Part shown: positions 8,500-14,852 of the stretch, in pieces | Layout: every line of letters begins with the position of its first letter | Position numbering within the stretch: position 1 is the first letter of the stretch | Assembly (NCBI RefSeq): GCF_006438825.1 | Contig: NZ_RCZP01000029.1 | Coordinates: 1 to 64,000, forward strand | Direction of reading: 5' to 3' | Source: Muricoccus nepalensis | GTDB lineage: Bacteria; Pseudomonadota; Alphaproteobacteria; Acetobacterales; Acetobacteraceae | DNA: 64,000 nucleotides | Translations under genes and position numbers: made by a program | Notes under the pieces: model-generated | Told to the model about the DNA's origin: nothing | The model's database searches: none | The model's input: the letters and a program-made list of their open reading frames with translations, nothing else

Positions 8500-9440
8500 T
8501 CGTCCAAACCGAAGAGACCGCGCCAACGCGCCAGTGAGCCGGCAGCATTTGCGTTGCGCATCCGTTTTGCGATGGCGCCAAGTACGTGGCCTGCTGCAAT
8601 TCGCTGCGGACTCTCAGCGTCGCCCAGGTAACCATCAACGTGAACCGACTGGCCAGTGCTGTCGCGAATAGGGGAGCGGACCAGGTCGCGTGCCTTTTCG
8701 AAGAACGATGGGAGCATGGCTGCCGTCGTCTTCGGGCCATTGTAGCCCCGGAATGCTGCGATTGCGAGACTTTCTACGTGATAGCCGGAGAGGCGCTGCG
8801 CCTCTGGCAAAGTGCCGTTGATAGCCTTAGCAAGCTTGATAACCGGAACCAACTTGCCGCCGCACTCGCTATTCCTGCGTGTCAAAACCTCCTGAAAGGC
8901 TTTTGGGTCGATGGCAGACCAGGCGTGGGGCTGTCGCGAGGAAGGTACGCGCAGACGTCCGTCCCCTTCTCGGACCGCAGGGAGAAGCTGGATCATCATT
9001 CCGTCATTGTACTCGACAGTGACAGCCATCTGGCCGTGCGTGATGACGGCGCGTCCAGCTAGTCGCTCCCTGAGTACTTTTTCCATGCGCTCAAGCGCCT
9101 TCCTCGGCCCACCGTCTGCCAAACTCGCGTCATTAAGGATAAGAAGGGTGTCCACGTCGCTGAGGCCATCGACGTAGGTGTGCTTGGCTACGGATCCGCC
9201 GAACACTTGGTCGAGGGTACCTTCTAGGGCGCCCTCAAGTGCTCGCTTCACATCCTCAAGCCGTTCACGGACGAGTTCGACGTCGCGTCCGTTATAGCCT
9301 GCGAGTAGTTGTCCCAGCTCACTCGACAGAGTGGATTCGAAGCTCGCATCCGCGCTTTGCTGCTCGGAATTTCGCACGAGCTGTACCAGCTCCGCCGGTG
9401 TCCTACTGCCCACCCAGCTGCCACCACCTCCACCACCCAT
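8496..9440 (-). CDS. CD-NTase (CBASS oligonucleotide cyclase) with N-terminal polyglycine
   Basis: A 314-residue cGAS/DncV-like nucleotidyltransferase. The active-site signature GGSVAKHTYVDGLSDVDTLL lies at residues 81-100, with the metal-binding pair D95/D97. The segment before the usual third-acid strand reads VEYNDGMMIQLLPA; the residue in the canonical Asp position appears to be Gln151. The protein opens with Met followed by six glycines and Ser-Trp. An N-terminal polyglycine is the reported site at which Cap9/Cap10 attach a 7-deazaguanine group to the CD-NTase of type IV CBASS. The gene abuts cap10 with no gap (stop at 9441, ATG at 9440) and overlaps the SLATT gene. It is the phage sensor and signal synthase of the system. 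Confidence 0.93.
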   Translation of the reverse strand: MGGGGGGSWVGSRTPAELVQLVRNSEQQSADASFESTLSSELGQLLAGYNGRDVELVRERLEDVKRALEGALEGTLDQVFGGSVAKHTYVDGLSDVDTLLILNDASLADGGPRKALERMEKVLRERLAGRAVITHGQMAVTVEYNDGMMIQLLPAVREGDGRLRVPSSRQPHAWSAIDPKAFQEVLTRRNSECGGKLVPVIKLAKAINGTLPEAQRLSGYHVESLAIAAFRGYNGPKTTAAMLPSFFEKARDLVRSPIRDSTGQSVHVDGYLGDAESPQRIAAGHVLGAIAKRMRNANAAGSLARWRGLFGLDE

Positions 9441-10427
9441 CTAACCCTCCAACGCCTCAAGCAGGCTCTCATGCGCTTTTCGAAAGAGGTCGCTATGATG
9501 TTCGAAAGAGGCGAAGTCGCCGGTGCTCAAAAAACGGCGCATCTCCAGCTCCATATCTTTCATATAATAGTAGTTGCTGAACCAGCACCGCCCGTCCACC
9601 ACATGAGCTCGAGTGTTTAAGCCTAAATCAAGAGCGGCGTAGTTGTGCCGGTAGATCGTTAGACCCCGGTGAAACGCGTAACGCAACCAAGTGAGACCGT
9701 CGAAGATGTCGGCGCCGGCCAGGAAGTAGAGCGGTGTCGATACCGTATCCAAGCTGCCAAAGATGTGGATAGGGATCTGTTCCAGCCCAACCCCGTCGAT
9801 GGCTCGGCGCAGGTGCGCGATGTTGCGCATGCGGTCCAGCAGAGAATTACCGACCTCCTTTTCCGTTACTCCAATTACGTCGAAGTCGCCCAGAGCCCGA
9901 ACGTGCTTTGGCTGCAGAAGGGTGTCCATCTGTAAAAATCGCTGCTGCGTGGTTTCAGGCTTGAGCAGGATCTCCCGCGCAATGCCCTTGCGCCCGGGTG
10001 CGAGTGACCTCGCACGATCAATTTGGTCGGCGACCGGCAGACGTTCATCAGGATGGTCGTAGCTGATTAGCACAGACGGCACAGCCGGGGTCCAGCCTGC
10101 GAGAACCTCCTCGTGCTTGTCGCGGCTCCAGGGTCGCGGCGAATGTTCGCGATCACCCACGTCCGACAGCTCGACATCCCTTCCCGCCTCATAGCCACCG
10201 CTATCAAGGAACAGCAACGGGGCAAAGTCGAAGGGTGGTTCTACCTTTTTGTGCCAAAGATCATAAGCGCTTACGAGTGCGGGGCCGTCGATCACCTCGC
10301 TCGTCGCGGCGACTACCTTGGCAACGTCGGGAAACCCTTTGCTCGAGAAGGAAGGCACCAGAAGTGGAGTCCGCTCCACCTCGACGCCATCCACCAGAAT
10401 AGCTCGGCGTCTCGCCAGCGTTAGCAT
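9441..10427 (-). CDS. cap10: Cap10-like TGT-family protein of type IV CBASS
   Basis: A 328-residue protein of the tRNA-guanine transglycosylase superfamily. LFLDSGGYE (Asp75) matches the TGT base-recognition motif. HIFGSLDTVSTPLYFLAGAD followed by IFDG (Asp243) matches the region of the second catalytic aspartate. The Cys4/His zinc cluster of genuine TGTs near the C-terminus is not present, and the tail is rich in Tyr/Trp (WFSNYYYMKD). In type IV CBASS this protein is a remodelled TGT that binds the CD-NTase tail rather than tRNA. The gene overlaps cap9 by 7 bp and directly precedes the CD-NTase. Superfamily membership is read from the sequence; the protein-modification role is taken from knowledge of type IV CBASS. 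Confidence 0.88.
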   Translation of the reverse strand: MLTLARRRAILVDGVEVERTPLLVPSFSSKGFPDVAKVVAATSEVIDGPALVSAYDLWHKKVEPPFDFAPLLFLDSGGYEAGRDVELSDVGDREHSPRPWSRDKHEEVLAGWTPAVPSVLISYDHPDERLPVADQIDRARSLAPGRKGIAREILLKPETTQQRFLQMDTLLQPKHVRALGDFDVIGVTEKEVGNSLLDRMRNIAHLRRAIDGVGLEQIPIHIFGSLDTVSTPLYFLAGADIFDGLTWLRYAFHRGLTIYRHNYAALDLGLNTRAHVVDGRCWFSNYYYMKDMELEMRRFLSTGDFASFEHHSDLFRKAHESLLEALEG

Positions 10428-10999
10428 CCTAGAATTGCTCTATCGCGGCATGACGCGCAGGTACCGCAGGGGGGTACAGCCCCAGCCTCGCAGCTGTAGG
10501 TCTTGCTGATCGGGATGCTCGCGTCTCGACAATATGCGAGCACGTCAGCCTTGGACCAATCCAGTAGCGGTGTGAGGACGCGCACACGCCCATCCGTGTG
10601 CTCGGCAACTAAACGGTCCATCGCGCCAGCGAAGGCTGGTGAGCAGTCGTAGTAAGGCGTGCCAGCATGGATACCAAGAACGATGCTGCCTCCCGCGATG
10701 CGCCCAAAAAACAGGGCTGCAAGGACGAACATCGCATTCCGCCCCGTCAACTCGCCTGCGCCAAATCTACTTCCGCTTGATAGTGTTAGTTTGCATAGGG
10801 AAATACCCAGGTGTCGAGCGATCTTTTGGGCGGCGTACCGTTCCGGACCGGCCGCCTGCTGTCCATAGGACAAAAAGAGGCCGGTCACAGAATGTCCGGC
10901 CTGCTGGAGCAGGTGGGCACAGGCAGCGGAGTCAAGTCCGCCGCTTAACAGAACGATGGCCGTTCCTGCGGAGGTAGGCGGAGCGCTCAATCTGGTCAC
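10421..10999 (-). CDS. cap9: Cap9-like QueC-family protein of type IV CBASS
   Basis: A 192-residue QueC homologue. The PP-loop ATP-pyrophosphatase motif LLSGGLDSAACAHLL lies at about residues 17-31. The zinc ligands C170, C178, C181 and C184 at the extreme C-terminus have the spacing of QueC. QueC makes the 7-cyano-7-deazaguanine precursor of queuosine. In type IV CBASS the Cap9 homologue uses this chemistry to build a deazaguanine adduct on the cyclase. No other queuosine genes (queD, queE, queF, tgt) are near it, so a defence role is far more likely than tRNA modification. GTG at 10999 is the apparent start; it is the first gene of the operon. No convincing promoter could be read upstream. 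Confidence 0.9.
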   Translation of the reverse strand: MTRLSAPPTSAGTAIVLLSGGLDSAACAHLLQQAGHSVTGLFLSYGQQAAGPERYAAQKIARHLGISLCKLTLSSGSRFGAGELTGRNAMFVLAALFFGRIAGGSIVLGIHAGTPYYDCSPAFAGAMDRLVAEHTDGRVRVLTPLLDWSKADVLAYCRDASIPISKTYSCEAGAVPPCGTCASCRDRAILGC

Positions 11000-11307
11000 T
11001 ACTCAGCTGTCATAGCTGGTACGGCTCGGCTTGCAACAACATTGTAGGGTTATCAGTGGGTCTCACCCGAGCGGCACTGTTTTGGGTCAGTGGTCACAGT
11101 CGAACACGCCCCTTTGCTTCCTGTCATTCAGGCTGCGGGCCATGCCCTTGGCCACAGCGCGACCTTCTGCCCCCCGACAAATGGGTTGCCGACGTCCACA
11201 TGGGCGAGATGGGTATGTAGGGCTCCCGTCCGGCGTCTCGTTATTCCCTGGGCAGGGTCCCTCCCCTCTCCTGCTGCCGCAGCCTCGTTGTCGGTCTGGT
11301 AGAGCCC
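11000..11307. other. Intergenic gap between CBASS promoter side and recD2 remnant
   Basis: About 300 bp without a gene. It must contain the minus-strand promoter of the CBASS operon and the right boundary of the less GC-rich island, since composition returns to high GC from about 11200. No terminal repeat or att core could be identified by inspection. Confidence 0.4.
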
Positions 11308-12020
11308 GTGAGTCAGTCTGCCGCCCAGCGCGCCTCCCCCTGCGCCACCGCCCCCACCGAGGCCCTGGCGGGCTTGGTGGAGCGGGTGACCTACCACAAC
11401 GCCGAGAACGGCTTCTGCGTGCTGCGGGTCAAGGCGCGCGGGCACAAGGACCTCGTCACGGTGGTGGGGCACGCGGCCAGCATCGCCGCCGGCGAGTGGG
11501 TGCAGCTCTCCGGCAGCTGGACCAACGACCGCACCCACGGGCTGCAGTTCCGCGCGGGGTTCCTGAAGGCGAGCCCGCCGACGACGCTGGAGGGCATCGA
11601 GCGCTACCTCGGCTCGGGCATGATCCGCGGCATCGGCCCGGCCTATGCCAGGAAGCTCGTCCGCGCCTTCGGGGACGCCGTGTTCGACCTGATCGAGGCC
11701 GAGCCCGCGCGGCTGCGCGAGGTCACGGGCATCGGCCCCAAGCGGGCGTCACGGATCGTGGCCGGCTGGGCCGAGCAGAAGGTCATCCGCGAGATCATGC
11801 TCTTCCTGCACGCCCACGGGGTCGGCACCTCGCGGGCGGTGCGGATCTACAAGACCTACGGTGCGGACGCGGTGCGGGTGATCAGCGAGAACCCCTACCG
11901 CCTCGCCCGCGACATCCGCGGCATCGGCTTCCGCACCGCAGACCTCGTGGCCCAGAAACTTGGCATCGAGCCCACCGCCATGATCGGGTGCGCGCCGGCA
12001 TCTCCTTCGCGCTCACACGC
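11308..12020 (+). pseudogene. recD2: Truncated, frameshifted N-terminal part of RecD2-like helicase
   Basis: From GTG 11308 the frame encodes the N-terminal OB/helix-hairpin-helix part of a RecD2-type SF1 helicase, with [39 protein letters not shown] and [20 protein letters not shown]. After PTAMI the frame shifts by one base near 11985. The natural continuation [11 protein letters not shown] is readable in another frame for a few codons. Homology then stops at about 12016, before any Walker A motif. The helicase core is absent, so this is a dead fragment left by a rearrangement. The breakpoint lies next to the partition genes. Confidence 0.85.
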
Positions 12021-12029
12021 ACGATTCGC

Positions 12030-12048
12030 CTACCTAGCCGGTAGGTAG
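12030..12048. repeat. Small inverted repeat at recD2/par junction
   Basis: A 7-bp perfect inverted repeat with a 5-nt centre sits exactly where recD2 homology ends. Next to it, at 12045-12056, is the sequence TAGCCGCTATC, which recurs at 13921-13932. Related GATAGC-type words occur around the parA promoter. It may be a partition-protein binding site or a scar of the event that truncated recD2. Confidence 0.4.
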
Positions 12049-12062
12049 CCGCTATCAACTGG

Positions 12063-12389
12063 CTATAAAGCCGCTTTGCGACTATTTTTCCCGCTTAGCG
12101 CTTCAACCGCTTGCTCGATGACCTCGGCCACGAGCAGGCCGCGCTCCTCGGCCAGCTTTAGGATGCTGGCCTTGGTTTCGGCGGTGACCTTGACGTTCAG
12201 CTGGTGGACCCTGCCCGTAGCTCGGAGCGACCGACCGTCCAGTACCGGCGGCGGCGCCAAGGCGAGTCCGGCCGCTGATGGTTCCGCGGGCGGCGGTAGC
12301 TCCGGCTGCCGCTCGATGCCCGGAGCGCCTTCATCCATCGGGGGCGGGCTGGGCAGGCGGCGCTTCAGCTTCGATGCGTCGATTGCCAC
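12063..12389 (-). CDS. ParG-like small partition protein (ribbon-helix-helix)
   Basis: A 108-residue basic protein encoded 6 bp downstream of parA. The first ~65 residues are Pro/Ala-rich and disordered. The C-terminal part VHQLNVKVTAETKASILKLA followed by EERGLLVAEVIEQAVEAL has the strand-helix-helix pattern of a ribbon-helix-helix DNA-binding dimer. Small RHH partners with a flexible N-terminal arm are typical of ParFG-type plasmid partition. They bind the centromere, stimulate the ParA ATPase and autoregulate the operon. The role follows from the position directly behind the Walker-type ATPase. Confidence 0.75.
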   Translation of the reverse strand: MAIDASKLKRRLPSPPPMDEGAPGIERQPELPPPAEPSAAGLALAPPPVLDGRSLRATGRVHQLNVKVTAETKASILKLAEERGLLVAEVIEQAVEALSGKNSRKAAL

Positions 12390-12395
12390 GTCGGG

Positions 12396-13022
12396 CTACT
12401 CCGGGATGCTGTCGATAATGGACTGGACGACCGTTTCGGCTGCCGCGCGCAGGGTCGGGGCGCTTACTTCGGTGACCGTGCGGCCCGCGTTCTGCGCCTG
12501 CCGGTAGGACGCGCGCTCCGGCAGGTAGCCAGTTGCGACGCGATACCCGGCCTCGCTGATGTAGCCCCGCGCCGCCTCGGCCTCGGCCTCGGTGCTGATC
12601 CGGCTGAGGGCGCAAATCAGACGCTCCCTTGGGATGCCCGCCTTAACGAGCGAGTGCGCCACCCGGACCAGCGGGCGCAGGTCGTCCATGGACGCACCCG
12701 CTGGCAGCACGACGAGGTCGGCGGCCCGAGCCAGCGTGAGCGTGTCTCGGCTGGCGCGGGCGGGGCCGTCAAGCAGCAGAACATCCACGTGGGTCGCCAG
12801 GGCAAGGGCGGCGGTGACGTTAGGATACAGCTGCACCGGGGGCGTCGGTGCCAACCCGGCCCCAAGCCGGTCGCGGTGCCAGTCTACTTGGCTGCCCTGG
12901 TCTACGTCGAGGTCGGCGAGGTGAACCTCAAGGCCTGACCGCGCCAGCTCGACCGCGAGGGCGCGCGACAGGGTGCTCTTGCTGATACCGCCCTTGCCGC
13001 CCACGGCCGCGATCACCGTCAC
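12396..13022 (-). CDS. parA: ParA-family partition ATPase (ParF-like, short form)
   Basis: A 208-residue deviant-Walker ATPase. MTVIAAVGGKGGISKSTLSR carries the KGGxxKST signature with the extra lysine; LADLDVDQGS follows as Walker A-prime, and DVLLLDGPA as Walker B. The protein lacks an N-terminal DNA-binding extension, as in ParF/type Ib systems. It would segregate the replicon together with the small RHH protein encoded next to it. The start is the ATG at 13022. A dyad-containing AT-rich sequence (13046-13067) lies immediately upstream. Confidence 0.9.
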   Translation of the reverse strand: MTVIAAVGGKGGISKSTLSRALAVELARSGLEVHLADLDVDQGSQVDWHRDRLGAGLAPTPPVQLYPNVTAALALATHVDVLLLDGPARASRDTLTLARAADLVVLPAGASMDDLRPLVRVAHSLVKAGIPRERLICALSRISTEAEAEAARGYISEAGYRVATGYLPERASYRQAQNAGRTVTEVSAPTLRAAAETVVQSIIDSIPE

Positions 13023-13045
13023 CGCTTTCTCCTCGCTTGGTCGCC

Positions 13046-13067
13046 GTTAGATAGCAGCTAGCTATAC
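13046..13067. promoter_or_regulatory. Probable parA operator dyad
   Basis: Just upstream of parA is ATAGC-N5-GCTAT inside a longer AT-rich block, a perfect short dyad. Its half-site resembles the words in the repeat array at 13269-13321. This is the expected location of the autoregulatory site of a ParF/ParG-type operon. Confidence 0.45.
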
Positions 13068-13268
13068 AAGGCGTCTAGCCGTTGGTGTGACCGTGCAAGT
13101 AGTTCCAGATGTGTTCCTGGCACGAGGCTCACTGCCTGAAAGGTGCACCAAGCTTGGCTACCCCGCTCTGGTCCTGCCGCAACGACGCGCTGTGGGCGCG
13201 CTGCGCCTGCGGCTGCACCGGCTGCGATCAGTTTCCGCGGGTAAACGGTATTGTCTAAGCATGATCAC

Positions 13269-13321
13269 GGCTAGGTATCTGCTATCTGCTAGATATCTGA
13301 TATCTGATATCTACCGGCTAT
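13269..13321. repeat. Iterated TATCTG-type repeats, candidate partition centromere
   Basis: About 50 bp of AT-rich DNA consist of overlapping short repeats: TATCTGCTATCTGCTAGATA followed by two further ATATCTG units, bounded by GGCTA words on both sides. Such an array about 250 bp upstream of a parA gene is the classical arrangement of a plasmid centromere bound by the small RHH partition protein. The repeats are seen directly; the function is inferred from position. Confidence 0.55.
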
Positions 13322-13465
13322 TACGGTGTTGATACGGCGTCTGCGATAGGCAAGGTGCTTGATTTGGCTTTGAGCGCCAGGAGTTCGATAACGTTCCCGG
13401 CGGTCAAGAAGCCAACAATTTGCTTGACCCTGGGGCAGCAGGAGCCGTCTTCCAGCATCCGCCTC

Positions 13466-13873
13466 TCAAGCGGGGAGCGTGCCGCCGGTGAGGCCCACCA
13501 GATACGGGACGTTGTCCGCGTGGCCAGCCCCAGTATCAGTTCCTCCGGCGTGGTCCTGGCCCGGCGTGGTGCGGACGATCCGCGCTAGACGTTCGGTGTA
13601 GACGAACTCGTCGACACCCACCGCCGTCTTTCGGGCGCCGGTCGGCGGCACCACCGGCAGTCGCCGCGTATCGCGCTCGACCGCCAAGAGGGCGTAGGCG
13701 ATGGCCTGGCGCTCCCGAGGCATATCCGGATACGCCTTCGAGTGCCAACCGACTGCGTCGTTTGCGATATCGAGCGCGCGCTCGTCGAACTGGCGCTCGA
13801 TCAAGTGCCAGATATTGTGCTGGACAGTGACGCAGTACTCGCGGCCTCTCGGCTCGGCGATGTGGACCGCCAA
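13466..13873 (-). CDS. Hypothetical protein, 135 aa
   Basis: An open frame on the minus strand with protein-like composition in its first two thirds (REYCVTVQHNIWHLIERQF, DERALDIANDAVGWHSKAYP, REYC and RETQ-type charged helices). The tail is less convincing. No family is recognised. It lies in a run of three minus-strand small genes between the origin and the partition operon. Such plasmid backbone genes are frequently lineage-specific. Confidence 0.4.
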   Translation of the reverse strand: MAVHIAEPRGREYCVTVQHNIWHLIERQFDERALDIANDAVGWHSKAYPDMPRERQAIAYALLAVERDTRRLPVVPPTGARKTAVGVDEFVYTERLARIVRTTPGQDHAGGTDTGAGHADNVPYLVGLTGGTLPA

Positions 13874-13916
13874 GTCGTTGGATCGCGGGATAGCCCACCC
13901 GTAAACTGGAAAGCGA

Positions 13917-14234
13917 CTAGTTAGCCGCTATCCGGCAGCGGCATGCCCCATTGATGGCGCGCGTTATGGCCACCGCGACAGCGTTGTCGGATGTGCATTG
14001 GGCGGCGCCGACAATCCCCGGCTGTGTGCCCAGGTACGCCAGTGCCTCCGTGGCGTCCATAATCAGCAGCCAGCCTTGGGAGTAGCGCTCGAGGTATGCA
14101 ATGTCGTGTTGGTAGCGTCGGCCGCCGAGGTCCAGCTCGAAGTCAACAATGGCTTCGGGCATTGTGACAAGGTCCGAGACGTGAGCGCGGGCCTCCGCGT
14201 CGAAAGCCAGATCCGCCGTCGCCTCCTCACCCAA
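13917..14234 (-). CDS. Hypothetical protein, 105 aa
   Basis: A 105-residue acidic frame with plausible secondary structure (MPEAIVDFELDLGGRRYQHD, IAYLERYSQGWLLIMDATEA). No family is recognised. The apparent start is TTG at 14234, which overlaps the end of the preceding minus-strand frame (14227-14430) by 8 bp, suggesting translational coupling. The gene is situated between origin and partition genes. Confidence 0.45.
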   Translation of the reverse strand: MGEEATADLAFDAEARAHVSDLVTMPEAIVDFELDLGGRRYQHDIAYLERYSQGWLLIMDATEALAYLGTQPGIVGAAQCTSDNAVAVAITRAINGACRCRIAAN

Positions 14235-14430
14235 GCGCCTCTATGTCGAGAACAACGTCTGCACGGCGGCTGGTGAAACACGTCTCAGCCTTAAAAGGAT
14301 GGACATCAGAGATGTCAGTCGTCAAAGGAATCGCAGGGTCACTTTGCGCTCCCTTGATGACGATACCGTTGCCAGGATGGCGCATGCGCGTGATCCGCCC
14401 CTTCTTCGAGCCTGCTTTCTTAGCCGTCAT
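14227..14430 (-). CDS. Small hypothetical protein, 67 aa
   Basis: Starting at ATG 14430 the frame begins MTAKKAGSKKGRITRMRHPG, a basic Lys-rich N-terminus, and ends with a hydrophilic segment KAETCFTSRRADVVLDIEAL. The frame stays open upstream, but without protein-like features. It overlaps the following 105-aa frame by 8 bp. A competing plus-strand frame (14243-14596) is hydrophobic but less convincing. No family is recognised. Confidence 0.35.
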   Translation of the reverse strand: MTAKKAGSKKGRITRMRHPGNGIVIKGAQSDPAIPLTTDISDVHPFKAETCFTSRRADVVLDIEALG

Positions 14431-14574
14431 CGTGTTGCCAATGCTCTCAGCCTTGCTCCAGGGCGCTGCGAGGGAAGTCACCCTTGCTATGGCTTGGGCC
14501 GTGGGCGCCACCTCGGTGCTCAGCGGGATCGGTGCGCTGGCGACCGCTCTGAATGAGGGGCGGCGGACGTGGTG

Positions 14575-14852
14575 TTGTCCACAGCTCAAAGTCTAAAGAG
14601 TATCTATTAATATAAGTCTATTGGGTTTTTCCTCCCGTAAAATCATTGGCTTGCGGGGGGATCCTGACCCCGCGATTCCCAAGAATGACCCCGCGATTCC
14701 CAAGAATGACCCCGCGATTCACTAGACGAGGATCCGGCATCCACAGGATTGTGGACAACTCGGGAATGGCCGGGTCACTTTTGGGGCTCACAGGCTCGCG
14801 TCATGCGGCTACCATGCCGATTGCGGAATTGCCGGGTCATTATCGGGGGGAC
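14575..14852. other. Replication origin region (oriV) with iterons and DnaA boxes
   Basis: The region upstream of the initiator gene shows all parts of an iteron origin. A DnaA-box-like TTGTCCACA lies at 14575-14583 and its inverse TGTGGACAA at 14750-14758. An AT-rich stretch (about 14595-14645) could serve as the unwinding element. Three tandem 21-bp iterons lie at 14665-14727. Two degenerate copies of the iteron core in inverted orientation lie at 14763-14777 and 14825-14839; the second ends 13 bp before the rep start codon. Inverted iterons at the rep promoter are a common autoregulatory operator. Confidence 0.8.
14665..14727 (+). repeat. Three tandem 21-bp iterons
   Basis: The unit TGACCCCGCGATTCCCAAGAA is repeated at 14665, 14686 and 14707. 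The first two copies are identical; the third diverges in its last six bases. Spacing of 21 bp (two helical turns) places initiator monomers on the same DNA face, as in iteron plasmids. Confidence 0.85.

Noticed and set aside
10421-10427. Queuosine biosynthesis operon (queC plus tgt)
   Set aside because: The TGT homologue lacks the zinc site, no other que genes are present, and CD-NTase/SLATT/HhH-GPD genes are coupled to the pair.
11031-12044. A 337-codon plus-strand frame over the recD2 remnant
   Set aside because: Arg/Gly-rich out-of-frame translation; only its last ~12 codons carry the continuation of RecD2 after the frameshift.
13269-13321. CRISPR-like repeats
   Set aside because: Units are 6-8 bp and overlapping with no spacers; no cas genes are in the window.
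14243-14596. Plus-strand hydrophobic 117-codon frame
   Set aside because: The minus-strand frame looks better and overlaps its neighbour like an operon; the plus frame lacks a start signal and extends into the DnaA box of the origin.
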